Shown one piece after another: positions 13,915 through 22,050 of a DNA stretch of 25,514 nt. A program made the position numbers and the translations under genes. This DNA comes from Dehalococcoidia bacterium (lineage in GTDB: Bacteria; Chloroflexota; Dehalococcoidia; UBA3495): the NCBI GenBank assembly GCA_002730485.1, contig PCAH01000141.1:1-25514 (forward strand), read 5' to 3'. The notes below the pieces were generated by a model, which ran no database searches, was not told where the DNA came from, and saw nothing but the letters and a program-made list of their open reading frames with translations. The first letter of the stretch is position 1; the number at the start of each line of letters is the position of its first letter.

Positions 13915-15675
13915 ATGCCCGTACCAGGAACTTCGTTAACCAGCCTGCGTCCATTGATGCAGGGCACCAATGGCATGGTGGTTGCCAGCCATCCCGCCGC
14001 CGCCATGGCGGGACTGGATGTACTTAGAAAGGGCGGCAACGCCATCGACGCCGGAGTGGCCGTTGGGCTGGCCCTGAACGTGGTTCACGTCGATGACTGT
14101 AGCTTCTTGGGTGTCGCGCCCACCGTTATCTACCTGGCCGACCGTAAAGAGGTCGTGGAGGTCGATGGACTGGGAGTGTGGCCCAAAGCGGCCTCGGTGG
14201 AGTATTTCAAGAAGAACCACGGCGGCAATTACCCGCCTGGTGTGCTGCGGTCGTTAACTCCAGCCGCTGCCGACTCGTGGATCACCTCCCTTTCCAGGTT
14301 TGGCACCATGACTTTTGGCGAGGTGGCGTCGGCGGCCATCGACCTGGCTGGCAACGGTTTCCCTATGTTCCGTTACCTGGCCGGCCGGTTCATCACTGCC
14401 TTTGACGCCTACAACACCTACCCGTCCACCGCGGAGATATACCTTCCAGGCGGCCGCGGCCCCAGGCAAGGCGAGATGTTCTACCAGAAAGATTTGGCGA
14501 ACTCGCTGTCAAAACTGGCCGAGATCGAGAACTCCAACACGGGCAAGGGTCGAGAGGCTGCGCTGCAGGCGGCAAGAGACGATATCTACACCGGAGAACT
14601 CAGCCGCAAGATCGTGGCATTCAACCAGGAAATGGGCGGCCTGCTCACCACAGAGGACCTGGCCAACTATCACGTGACCGTGGGCGCGCCAGTGACGGTT
14701 AATTACAAAGGGTATGACGTTTACAGCACCGGCCCTTGGGGACAAGGTCCGACCTTCCCTCAAGCCCTCAAGATACTGGAAGGGTTCGACCTGGCATCCA
14801 TGGGCCACAACTCGCCGGAGTATATCCACACGGTGAGTCAGGCCTTGAACCTGGCCTTTGCCGACCGGGAGCAGTATGTCGGAGATCCCAAGTTCACCGA
14901 TGTTCCCATGAAGGAAATGCTCTCGGAAGAATATCTCAGCCAGCGCCGGGGTCTCATTGACCCGGAGGTGGCCTGGCCTGGGACACCTCCCGCCGGAGAC
15001 CCGCGAAACGGGAAGGCGACGATCAACGGCGGGCCTACATCCCCCAGGAACGCCGAAAAACCCGTGGCCATCGCCGGCCCCACCGGCGGCGGAACATCGT
15101 ACTTTGCCGTCATCGACAGCGAGGGAAATATCTTCTCCAGCACGCCCAGTGAGGGGACCAAGAACGGTGGGCCGATCATCCCCGGGACCGGGCTGGCCTT
15201 CTCCCTTCGCGGCAGTCAATCCAGAATCACCGAGGGCCATGCGGCATCGGTGGCAGGCGGCAAGCGGCCCAGGCTCACCCCCGCTCCGGCGTTGGTACTG
15301 CGCGACGGCGAGCCGGTGATTGCTCTGGGCGCTCACGGCGGCGACCACATCCCCCAGGGAACGTTGCAACTGCTGCTGAACATATTGGAGTTTGGCCGTG
15401 ATGCCCAGGAAGCGGTGGAGGAACCCAGGTTCTACAGTTACAACTTCCAGCAGTCGGGCTGGCCGGGTAAGTACGAGCCTGGCATGCTCCGGCTGGAGGG
15501 TCGAATCTCCGAGGATGCAGCCGAAGGGCTCCGGAAGAAGGGCCTCACAATTGAGCGTTACCCTGATTGGTGGGAGGGCTCGGCCCTGTACGGCGCAATC
15601 ACCCGCAACCCGCAGACCAAGGTGTTGCAGGGCGGCGCGGACCCACGGTGCGAAGCCTACGCGGTGGGGTATTAG
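13915..15675 (+). CDS. ggt: Gamma-glutamyltransferase family protein
   Basis: A 586-residue Ntn-hydrolase of the GGT family, which is cleaved autocatalytically into two subunits and transfers or hydrolyses gamma-glutamyl groups, for example from glutathione. Typical parts are GMVVASHPAAAMAGLDVLRK with GGNAIDAGVA near the start, LTTEDLANYHV (244-254), LAFADREQYVGDP (313-325) and the late ALGAHGGDHIPQGTLQLLLN. Aligning GGTSYFAVIDSEGNIFSSTPS with the E. coli small-subunit start gives Thr394 as the likely nucleophile. Members of this subfamily may act on other amides (cephalosporin acylase branch). There is no signal peptide, unlike periplasmic or secreted GGTs, so a cytoplasmic site is inferred. 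The start follows GAGG at 13903. A family B repeat follows the stop. Confidence 0.9.
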   Translation: MPVPGTSLTSLRPLMQGTNGMVVASHPAAAMAGLDVLRKGGNAIDAGVAVGLALNVVHVDDCSFLGVAPTVIYLADRKEVVEVDGLGVWPKAASVEYFKKNHGGNYPPGVLRSLTPAAADSWITSLSRFGTMTFGEVASAAIDLAGNGFPMFRYLAGRFITAFDAYNTYPSTAEIYLPGGRGPRQGEMFYQKDLANSLSKLAEIENSNTGKGREAALQAARDDIYTGELSRKIVAFNQEMGGLLTTEDLANYHVTVGAPVTVNYKGYDVYSTGPWGQGPTFPQALKILEGFDLASMGHNSPEYIHTVSQALNLAFADREQYVGDPKFTDVPMKEMLSEEYLSQRRGLIDPEVAWPGTPPAGDPRNGKATINGGPTSPRNAEKPVAIAGPTGGGTSYFAVIDSEGNIFSSTPSEGTKNGGPIIPGTGLAFSLRGSQSRITEGHAASVAGGKRPRLTPAPALVLRDGEPVIALGAHGGDHIPQGTLQLLLNILEFGRDAQEAVEEPRFYSYNFQQSGWPGKYEPGMLRLEGRISEDAAEGLRKKGLTIERYPDWWEGSALYGAITRNPQTKVLQGGADPRCEAYAVGY

Positions 15676-15694
15676 CAGGACATTGCCGGAGAAC

Positions 15695-15732
15695 GCCCCC
15701 ATCCTTACCTTCCCCCGAACGGAGGAAGGGAC
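15695..15732. repeat. Family B (REP-like) element, copy 3, single
   Basis: It begins GCCCCCATCCTTACCTTCCC and ends GGAAGGGAC, matching copies at 9666 and 21991, but its inner hairpin is decayed and no inverted partner is next to it. It lies between the gamma-glutamyltransferase and M20 peptidase genes. Confidence 0.8.
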
Positions 15733-15767
15733 AATTTGATTAATTATTAAACTTATCGGAGGGCTTG

Positions 15768-17126
15768 ATGCCTGATTTAGAGAGTTTGTTGGACCAAGTC
15801 GATGAGATGCGCGATGAGATCATTGCGCTGGAACAGGCCTTAGTGCAGATACCCACGGTCAACACCGGATTCATGCCCACTGGCAACGAGACCGAAGCCT
15901 GCCGCTACATCGAGAAATGGTTGGCTGAGGCCGGCATAAGCTCGGAGACCATTGAGTCTGCGCCGGACCGGGGTAACCTCATCGCCCGATTGGAGGGCAG
16001 CTCAGGAAAGGCGGGGCTGATGTTCATGTCTCACTTGGATGTGGTGCCAGTCGAGGAAGAAGAGAAGTGGAGGTTCGAACCTTTCAGCGCCACGGTTGCC
16101 GATGGCCGAATCTTTGGTCGGGGCGCGTCGGACTGCAAAGGGCTGCTCACTTGCCAACTCATAGCCATGCGTTTGCTCAAGCGCAATAACATCGAACTCA
16201 AGGATGGCCTCATTCTGGCGTCCTGTGCCGATGAAGAACACGGCGGCCGCTACGGCTTCGGCTGGATGGCCGAGCACCACCCCGAGAAGCTGGCGGCACC
16301 CTTCGCGGTAAACGAGGGAGGCGGTATTCCCATTGAGGCTGCGGGTGCCCTGACCTACCTGCTTGGAATCGGAGAGAAGGGCCGTCTTCAACTGGAGATC
16401 GACGTCAAAGGAACCAGCGCCCATGCCTCCACCCCTTGGCAGGGCACCAACGCTCTATTCGGGCTGTCGGAAGTGGTAAAACGAATCGAGGCCTATGAGG
16501 CGGAGCGGGACACATCCACCAGCTTGTTCGACCACCTGTCTACTTTCGCCATCGAAGATAAGCCCTCGCCGGAGAACATCGATCAGATCATTGCCGACAA
16601 TGAGGAAAGCCAACCCAGGTTCGCGTCGATCATGAAGGCCCTGTCGCGGATGACCATCACCCCAACCATGATCCAGGGCGGTATCAAGTCCAACAGCGTT
16701 CCTGAGTCGATCAGGCTGACCTGCGACGTAAGGACTCTACCTCACCAAGATGAAGCCTACGTCCGCCAGGAGTTGGGCAAGATTCTGGATGGTATTGAGG
16801 GTGTGGAGATCGATATCGACTACATGTCGGTTCCTAATTCATCCGAGTTTGAAACCGACTTTGCCAATCGCATTCAGATAAGCACCGCCCATGCGTTGCA
16901 GCGGGATGATATCCAATGGGTGCCGTCGTTGACCACCGGTTTCACTGACTCCCGTTTCACGCGCAACTTGGGCACCACTACTTACGGCATGGTGGGCTCT
17001 CACCCCGATGATGACCCAATGATCAGCTTTGTCCACGGCACCAACGAGTCGGTGGGTATCAGAAGTCTGATCAGTGGCACCAGGATCATGCTTGCCTTAG
17101 CCTATGACATGCTAGCCATAAAATAG
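15768..17126 (+). CDS. M20-family metallopeptidase (ArgE/DapE/ACY1-like)
   Basis: A 452-residue di-zinc amidohydrolase. The catalytic domain carries His89 (MSHLDVVP), Asp122 (RGASDCKG), the general base and ligand Glu156/Glu157 (CADEEHGG), Glu183 (VNEGGG) and a late His in FVHGTNESVG; the dimerisation lid lies in between (about 205-320, GTSAHASTPWQG). The family removes acyl or amino-acid groups from N-acyl amino acids, succinyl-diaminopimelate or small peptides. The exact substrate cannot be told. The ATG at 15768 is taken because GGAGGG (15758-15763) precedes it; the in-frame TTG three bases earlier is too close. It follows the gamma-glutamyltransferase on the same strand, suiting peptide or amide turnover. 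Confidence 0.9.
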   Translation: MPDLESLLDQVDEMRDEIIALEQALVQIPTVNTGFMPTGNETEACRYIEKWLAEAGISSETIESAPDRGNLIARLEGSSGKAGLMFMSHLDVVPVEEEEKWRFEPFSATVADGRIFGRGASDCKGLLTCQLIAMRLLKRNNIELKDGLILASCADEEHGGRYGFGWMAEHHPEKLAAPFAVNEGGGIPIEAAGALTYLLGIGEKGRLQLEIDVKGTSAHASTPWQGTNALFGLSEVVKRIEAYEAERDTSTSLFDHLSTFAIEDKPSPENIDQIIADNEESQPRFASIMKALSRMTITPTMIQGGIKSNSVPESIRLTCDVRTLPHQDEAYVRQELGKILDGIEGVEIDIDYMSVPNSSEFETDFANRIQISTAHALQRDDIQWVPSLTTGFTDSRFTRNLGTTTYGMVGSHPDDDPMISFVHGTNESVGIRSLISGTRIMLALAYDMLAIK

Positions 17127-17170
17127 TGCTACGCACGCTAAGTTTGGGGCATCACTTCTGAGGTACGACA

Positions 17171-17680
17171 TTGATAAATGACCCTGAGGCTTTCCTGAAT
17201 TATTTCAGGTCTATTCACCGGAGGACGCTTCGGGATATTGAGGCTTTGCCTCCGCCTGCGGAGAATTGGGAGCCTTCTGTTGGTGAAGGCGAGAAGGGGT
17301 GGGGTATTTCCAGAATCGTCTACCATATTGCCGAGTCGCGGCTGTACTTCGCGTCGGCTTACACCGGCAAGGGGTGGCGGTACGACTGGAGGCCGCCCAG
17401 CACGGAGCAGCAATCAAACTGGGTCGGCGCGCTGGAAGCCTCAGCAGTGGAGTTTCAGGCGCAGATAGCCGGAACGCCCGCCGAGTGGATGGACCGTCGC
17501 ATCAAGATGATCGACACGGACGGCACCCTTAGCGGTTGGCGCATCCTGATGATGCTACTGGAACACGAAGTTCACCACCGCTCCCAGATTGACACCTACG
17601 CCGGTCTAGAAGGCTGGGACGTCCCCCAAATTTACGGCCGAACCCGAGAACAGATAGACGAACTGCAAGACCGGCAATAG
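17171..17680 (+). CDS. DinB-like four-helix protein
   Basis: A 169-residue protein of the DinB/YfiT type: a helical bundle with three histidines that would bind a divalent metal, His52 (IVYHIAES), His132 and His136 (LLEHEVHHRSQIDTYAG). Some members are thiol-S-transferases (bacillithiol or mycothiol related) while most are of unknown function. The best start is TTG at 17171 with GAGG seven bases upstream; the nearby ATG at 17178 is out of frame. The gene ends 10 bp from the convergent amidase stop, with a small hairpin across its TAG. Confidence 0.8.
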   Translation: MINDPEAFLNYFRSIHRRTLRDIEALPPPAENWEPSVGEGEKGWGISRIVYHIAESRLYFASAYTGKGWRYDWRPPSTEQQSNWVGALEASAVEFQAQIAGTPAEWMDRRIKMIDTDGTLSGWRILMMLLEHEVHHRSQIDTYAGLEGWDVPQIYGRTREQIDELQDRQ

Positions 17681-17689
17681 CCGGATTTT
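17671..17689 (+). terminator. Weak terminator overlapping the DinB-like stop codon
   Basis: CCGGC, the loop AATA, GCCGG and then ATTTTG. The stem is only 5 bp and the stop codon lies within the loop and stem, but it sits in the 10-bp gap between two convergent genes where a terminator is expected. Confidence 0.4.
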
Positions 17690-17690
17690 G

Positions 17691-19124
17691 TTAGAGAGCG
17701 GCTGGCGGAATCCGTTTATTCCAGCTAACTGCTTGCTCGTAGGCGTGGGCTACGCGTAGGACTGTCGCTTCTTCGAAGGGGCGGCCTGCTATCTGCATAG
17801 CTAGCGGTAGGCCGCCGTCACCCTCTGAAGTGAATCCGCAGAGGATGGAAAGTGCGGGGGCTCCACTGAGGCTGTACGGGCCTCTGAAACCACCGGCGGC
17901 CAAGGCTGCTTTGGCGCCCTCTTGGCTCTCCACTTTTTGGTCCAGGTTGATGACGTTGGCTGGTCGGCCAGACGTAGGCTGGATGAGCACATCCACATCC
18001 TCCAGCAGACCAAGCACCTGTTCACGGACCTGTGTCCTCAGCTTTTGGGCCTTGTAGTAGACCTGGGCCGGAATCAGGTTGGCGGTGGTGAAGTGGACTC
18101 GGGTGTTGTGGTGGTAGTCCTCTGCTTGTTCCCTGAGGAACTCGGGGCTGAGACTGACCCGGTCGACGTGGGTGATGGCGCGGGTGATGTAGCCCGACTT
18201 CTCAGCCAAAGGCATGGACACCTCTTTGACCTCGGCCCCCAGTTCGGCCAGGACTTCAATGGCCGTCAAAACCGACTGGCGCATCTGTGGATCCAAGTCC
18301 AGTTCTGTCGGGTCGATAAGTTCTTTTACCACGCCCACTTTCAGGCCCTTGATGTCTCCGGTTAGGGCTGCCAGGTAGTCGGGCACCGGTACCTTGTGGG
18401 TGGACGAGTCTAGTGGGTCGTGACCGGCAATGCCTCCGATGGTTATTGCGGCATCCTCCACTGTGCGGGAGATGGGGCCCAGGGTGTCAAACGACCAGCC
18501 CGCGCCGTCCACGCCGTAGCGGCTGACCCTGCCCCAGGTGGGGCGCAGTCCGACCAGACCGCAGTTGGCTGCCGGGCCCCGGATGGAGCCGCCAGTGTCC
18601 TCGCCAATGGATGTGGCACAGAGTCGAGCGGCGGTGGCGGCGCCGGAACCGGTACTAGAAACGCCTGGACTGCGGGTCAGGTCCCAGGGATTGCGGGCCG
18701 CTCCGTAGTAAGAACTCTGCGGCTCCCCGTGGGCAAACTCGGCCATGTTCAGCTTGCCCAGAAAGATGGCTCCAGCATTTTTTAAGTTGGTCACAACCGT
18801 GGCGTCGTATTTGGGCACAAACTCGGACCTGATCTTTGAGGCGTCGGTGGTGCGGACGCCTTTTGTATGTATCTGATCCTTGAGGCCCAGGGGGATGCCG
18901 TGGAGCGGGCCACGGTAGTTGCCGTTCCGAATCTCTTTTTCGGCTTCCAGGGCTTCTTGCCGTGCCTGGTCAGCGGTGACGGTGATGTATGAGTTGACCT
19001 GGGGGTCGATGCGCTCGATACGCTCCAGATAGGCTTCCACCACTTCCACCGGGGATATCTGCTTATCTTTGATGGCAGTACCCAGTTCAGTCGCTGACAG
19101 GAACGCTATATCTTTTTCGGCCAT
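17691..19124 (-). CDS. Amidase-signature family protein (GatA-like)
   Basis: A 477-residue amidase with the Ser-cisSer-Lys triad: Lys82 in GIPLGLKDQI, the cis-Ser region GVSSTGSGAA (about 156-157) and nucleophile Ser180 in GEDTGGSIRGPAANCGLVG. Its length and the N-terminal LGTAIKDKQISPVEVVEAYLERI are GatA-like, but there is no gatB or gatC neighbour, and the loop GVSSTGSG deviates from the GatA consensus GGSSGGS. A stand-alone amidase acting on small amides is thus more likely than the tRNA-dependent amidotransferase. The ATG follows AGAGG (complement at 19131-19135). It is convergent with the DinB-like gene, and a repeat-filled gap of 413 bp separates it from the M42 peptidase upstream. Confidence 0.88.
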   Translation of the reverse strand: MAEKDIAFLSATELGTAIKDKQISPVEVVEAYLERIERIDPQVNSYITVTADQARQEALEAEKEIRNGNYRGPLHGIPLGLKDQIHTKGVRTTDASKIRSEFVPKYDATVVTNLKNAGAIFLGKLNMAEFAHGEPQSSYYGAARNPWDLTRSPGVSSTGSGAATAARLCATSIGEDTGGSIRGPAANCGLVGLRPTWGRVSRYGVDGAGWSFDTLGPISRTVEDAAITIGGIAGHDPLDSSTHKVPVPDYLAALTGDIKGLKVGVVKELIDPTELDLDPQMRQSVLTAIEVLAELGAEVKEVSMPLAEKSGYITRAITHVDRVSLSPEFLREQAEDYHHNTRVHFTTANLIPAQVYYKAQKLRTQVREQVLGLLEDVDVLIQPTSGRPANVINLDQKVESQEGAKAALAAGGFRGPYSLSGAPALSILCGFTSEGDGGLPLAMQIAGRPFEEATVLRVAHAYEQAVSWNKRIPPAAL

Positions 19125-19168
19125 TTCATACCTCTAAACATTTCACTTTAGAATTCGGAGTCTTTGTC

Positions 19169-19528
19169 TTTACTGCGGAGGCAGGTATCCACGGAACAAC
19201 CCAACTTGGTATCCACTCACCTCGCCCGTCATCCGTTCATGGTGAGCCTGTCGAACCACGGGCCTCAGGTGCCAAATTCCACTGGCGGGTATGACTTATG
19301 CGCATCCTTCGACGGAGCTCAGGACGAACGGTTTTCTTGCGTGTCTTTTTGGTCACTATATACGTCTTTCCTGCGTAGGCAGGAATCCAGATTGCTTGCG
19401 TAAGCCAATATTCATTCGTCGATGATTCCTGGATTCCTGCTTTCGCGGGAAAGACGGAGTAGGTCAGTTTGATTTAGGTTTTGCTGGTTTGACTCCGCAG
19501 TGGATTCCAGCTTTCACTGGAATGTCGG
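19169..19528. repeat. Repeat-filled gap: family D and E palindromic repeats
   Basis: The 413-bp stretch between amidase and M42 peptidase holds no gene but several repeat copies. Family D (CCTGCg..GGCAGGAATCCA type) is at 19366-19390, inverted at 19428-19457 and 19500-19528, with a decayed copy at 19169-19194. Family E is an inverted pair at 19229-19260 and 19302-19330 (CGTTC, TGAGC, GTCGAA in common). A 79-codon frame across these repeats is judged non-coding. Confidence 0.78.
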
Positions 19529-19537
19529 TTGGCTTTG

Positions 19538-20641
19538 CTATTTGGTGTCCAACATGCGTTGACGCATGTCTGACGGAACTTCGCGAAGACGTTGTCTGAA
19601 CGCTGTGTTAACCCTATCTGAAACCCGGCGGGCGGCTTCGGTGATCAGTTCCACTCCGCCGATGTAGTCGTCTACGTTGATGTATTCGGCCTCGATGCGG
19701 CCTTCCGGTGCGCCGTTATGGTAGTTGCCCAGCGGGAAGGCGATTCCGGTGGTCTGGTAGCCGAAGACCGCAAACGCGCTGGCCTCACAGGTGCCGCCGC
19801 TCATCAACTGCCGCTGGCACTTGAATCCGCCCTCGCGTTGTTGGAGAGTCTCACGGGCGCGGACCAAGACAGATTCTGCATCTGCGGTGAAGGTGAATCC
19901 AGCGTCGCCAACTCTGATGACGATTCCTTCTCCCATCTCAGCGCCTGGCAGCGTGCGGCTGGACTCGGCCGAGATGACCAGCGTTTCCGGAGGCAGGGTG
20001 CCGGCTTCTGCCATGAGCCTGGCCCCCACCAGGCCGAGTTCTTCGGCGCGGGTAAAGACGCCGTACACGTCTCCGGGAGGGACATCTCCGCTGGATAGTC
20101 GGGCCAAGGCGGCTAGGATACTGCCGCATCCGGCCAAGTCGTCCACGGCCCGCATGCGGATGTGCTCTCCGTCCAGTTCAAAGTCCGTTAAATCAAAGAC
20201 GGCTGAGAGCGGTGGTTCCAAATCCTGGGGTTGGTTCAGTTTAATCAGGACTTGGCGTTCGCTTTCCTCACCGAACTTCCCCGTCGTTGAGCCTTTGGTG
20301 CGGGTGCCGTCGGGAAGGATCACCTGAACCGGCACTCCAGCCTCGAAACTGGACGGGGGAATACCGCCCATGGCCTTGGCGATGTATCCATCTTCGTGGC
20401 TGGAAATTATCTCAAAACCTGGGTGGTCCATGTGGGCGACGATGGCCAGCGGGTTGGCGGTGGGGTCTGTGCCTGTGACCTTGGCGATGATGTTCCCGAA
20501 GTCGTCCACCTGGTACTCCAGGCCAACCTCAGTCAGGATGTGCTTGACGGTCTCGACCACTCCGTCTTCTTTGAAGGCCGTTGCCGGATTGCTTCCGAGG
20601 CGGGAAAGGAAATCGAGGGCTTGTTCTCTGAGATCGGTCAT
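19538..20641 (-). CDS. M42-family metallopeptidase (glutamyl aminopeptidase / FrvX type)
   Basis: A 367-residue cytoplasmic di-metal aminopeptidase fold. Ligands are seen as His70 (IVAHMDHPGFEI), Asp167 or Asp168 (MRAVDDLAGCGS), Glu200/Glu201 (FTRAEELGLVGAR) and the C-terminal His in PLGNYHNGAPEG. Residues 90-160 form the inserted PDZ-like beta-barrel lid of the M42 family (AGVPVQVILPDG). One ligand position is in VISAESSR, where Glu replaces the more usual Asp. Such enzymes trim peptides in large tetrahedral assemblies, but the substrate here is unknown. The ATG has AAAGG upstream on the minus strand. The promoter is TTGGCC-17 bp-TGCTATAAT, facing away from the dehydrogenase gene. Confidence 0.88.
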   Translation of the reverse strand: MTDLREQALDFLSRLGSNPATAFKEDGVVETVKHILTEVGLEYQVDDFGNIIAKVTGTDPTANPLAIVAHMDHPGFEIISSHEDGYIAKAMGGIPPSSFEAGVPVQVILPDGTRTKGSTTGKFGEESERQVLIKLNQPQDLEPPLSAVFDLTDFELDGEHIRMRAVDDLAGCGSILAALARLSSGDVPPGDVYGVFTRAEELGLVGARLMAEAGTLPPETLVISAESSRTLPGAEMGEGIVIRVGDAGFTFTADAESVLVRARETLQQREGGFKCQRQLMSGGTCEASAFAVFGYQTTGIAFPLGNYHNGAPEGRIEAEYINVDDYIGGVELITEAARRVSDRVNTAFRQRLREVPSDMRQRMLDTK

Positions 20642-20685
20642 TGGGCACCTTTGGTGGAGATTCTCTTTACGATGGGGTTGGCCGG

Positions 20686-20714
20686 ATTATAGCAACGGGA
20701 CAGGTTCAGGCCAA
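20686..20714 (-). promoter_or_regulatory. Promoter of the M42 peptidase gene
   Basis: On the minus strand: TTGGCC (20714-20709), a 17-bp spacer ending in TGC, and TATAAT (20691-20686). The predicted start near 20679 gives a leader of about 38 nt. The -10 is consensus and extended. Confidence 0.65.
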
Positions 20715-20739
20715 GGCAGGGTCAGGCTTGGCGCACGGG

Positions 20740-20748
20740 TGCTATAAT
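20740..20748 (+). promoter_or_regulatory. Promoter of the Ldh_2 dehydrogenase gene
   Basis: TGC-TATAAT, a consensus extended -10; no good -35 is seen. Start near 20755 gives a leader of about 66 nt with AGAGG before the ATG. Confidence 0.6.
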
Positions 20749-20820
20749 CTGGCCAAAGACCATTGAGCAGGACCGGGGCCTTCCCAGCCTGCAGAAGAAG
20801 ACCAAGAGAGGAAACACAGC

Positions 20821-21897
20821 ATGCTAGAGCAGTTCAAAGTTAGCCACGATGACGCCCAATTCGTCCAGGGTGACGATTTGAAGAAGACCGTGGCCGGTAT
20901 CTTCGAGAAACTGGGCGTAAACCCGGAAGATTCTCTATTGGCAGCGGACGTCCAGGTTCTAGCCGACCTGCGGGGTGTGGACTCCCACGGCGTTTCCAAC
21001 ATGCTGAAGAGCTACATAACGGGCTATCAAGAGGGTTCCATCAACCCACGTCCCAACTGGAAGATCATCAGGGAGACTCCAAGCACCGCAAACATCGACT
21101 CAGATCGGGGTTTGGGTACGATCATCACCCCCAAGGCCATGGATATCGCCATCGAGAAGGCCAAGAACGTGGGCATTGGGATGGTGACCCTCGGAAACGC
21201 CAGGCACTTGGGAATGGCTTCTTACCACGCCATGATGGCCCTGGAACACGACATGATCGGTGTGTGCATGACCAGCTGCCCTCCGTCGGTGTTGCCGACG
21301 TTTGGCGCCGAGCCCCGGCTGGGCACCAACCCGATAGCCATCGCAGTCCCGGCCAAAGACCAGCCGCCGTTCGTGTTTGATGCGGCCACCAGTTCTGTCG
21401 CCGTGAACAAGATACGCATCGCAGCCAGACTGGGTGCTGAGATACCTGGAGGATGGCTGGCCGCGGAGGATGGCAGTCCTATCATGGAGCCGTCCATCGC
21501 CCCAGATAATGTAACCCTTCTTCCCCTGGGCGCAGACCGGGAAGGTGGTTCTCACAAGGGCTACGGGCTCTCCTGCATGGTGGACATCCTGGCCGGAGTG
21601 TTGACCGGGTTCGGCTATGGAGTGGCTCCTGGCAGGCCCAACTTCGGCCACATGGTAGCTGCTTACAGCATCGATGCCTTCACCGATGTCGAAGCCTTCA
21701 AGGTTGAGATGGACGAGTGGTCTCAGATGATGCAAGACACCAAGCCAGCGCCAGGCCAGGACCGGGTGTTGGTGGCGGGTCAGCCGGAGGCCGAGGTTGA
21801 AGCGGTTCGCCGTGACGAGGGCATCCCCCTCCATTCAGACGTTGCCGACTGGATCAGAGACACCTGCGGTGAGATGTCGGTCCCCTGCTTATTTTAA
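20821..21897 (+). CDS. Ldh_2-family malate/L-lactate/sulfolactate-type dehydrogenase
   Basis: A 358-residue NAD(P)-dependent 2-hydroxyacid dehydrogenase of the type-2 malate/L-lactate family, distinct from the Rossmann MDH/LDH. Hallmarks are DLRGVDSHGVSNM (49-61, with catalytic-region His56), TLGNARHLGMASYHA (123-137), LGTNPIAIAVPA, PFVFDAATSSVA and GSHKGYGLSCMVDIL. The family includes malate, ureidoglycolate, sulfolactate and diketogulonate reductases, so the substrate is not fixed. The start follows AGAGG (20807-20811) and a consensus promoter. The 3' side carries an inverted pair of family B repeats. It could connect 2-oxo acids made by the catabolic enzymes to central metabolism, which is inference. 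Confidence 0.9.
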   Translation: MLEQFKVSHDDAQFVQGDDLKKTVAGIFEKLGVNPEDSLLAADVQVLADLRGVDSHGVSNMLKSYITGYQEGSINPRPNWKIIRETPSTANIDSDRGLGTIITPKAMDIAIEKAKNVGIGMVTLGNARHLGMASYHAMMALEHDMIGVCMTSCPPSVLPTFGAEPRLGTNPIAIAVPAKDQPPFVFDAATSSVAVNKIRIAARLGAEIPGGWLAAEDGSPIMEPSIAPDNVTLLPLGADREGGSHKGYGLSCMVDILAGVLTGFGYGVAPGRPNFGHMVAAYSIDAFTDVEAFKVEMDEWSQMMQDTKPAPGQDRVLVAGQPEAEVEAVRRDEGIPLHSDVADWIRDTCGEMSVPCLF

Positions 21898-21913
21898 GGC
21901 CTTAGCCATAAAG

Positions 21914-21952
21914 TCCCCTCTCCCTCGCAAGGGAGCGGGTTAGGGTGAGGGC
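21914..21952. repeat. Family B (REP-like) element, copy 4, reverse orientation
   Basis: Its reverse complement begins near GCCCTCACCCTAACCCGCTC and forms a hairpin around TTGCGAGG. It follows the dehydrogenase stop by 16 bp and faces the copy at 21991. Confidence 0.85.
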
Positions 21953-21990
21953 TCGTATCGCACCCTAACCAAGACTAAATCTTGAGCGAT

Positions 21991-22031
21991 GCCCCCATCC
22001 AAGCCTTCCCCGCCCCCAGAGAGGGAAGGGA
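21991..22031. repeat. Family B (REP-like) element, copy 5, forward orientation
   Basis: It begins GCCCCCATCCAAGCCTTCCC and ends GAGGGAAGGGA. It pairs in inverted orientation with copy 4 about 38 bp upstream, the same arrangement as at 9590-9702. Confidence 0.85.
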
Positions 22032-22050
22032 CAATCAGATGGGATTGACG

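Larger units (their letters stand above)
20678..20756. repeat. Mirror-image inverted repeat carrying divergent promoters
   Basis: TTGGCCGGATTATAGCA (20678-20694) and TGCTATAATCTGGCCAA (20740-20756) are inverted copies, identical at 16 of 17 positions and 45 bp apart. Each holds an extended -10 facing outward towards its own gene. Confidence 0.8.

Noticed and set aside
14509..15702. Long open frame of 397 codons on the minus strand opposite gamma-glutamyltransferase
   Set aside because: It is the shadow of a strongly conserved plus-strand gene in GC-rich third positions; its translation has no recognisable domain.
17691..19124. Assignment as true GatA of the tRNA amidotransferase
   Set aside because: No gatB or gatC is adjacent and the cis-Ser loop deviates; amidase-signature family is the safer call.
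19164..19403. 79-codon frame in the gap between amidase and M42 peptidase
   Set aside because: The translation (SLLRRQ, PFMVSLSNHG, SFLRRQESR) is the familiar product of translating dispersed repeats; no ribosome site and no domain.
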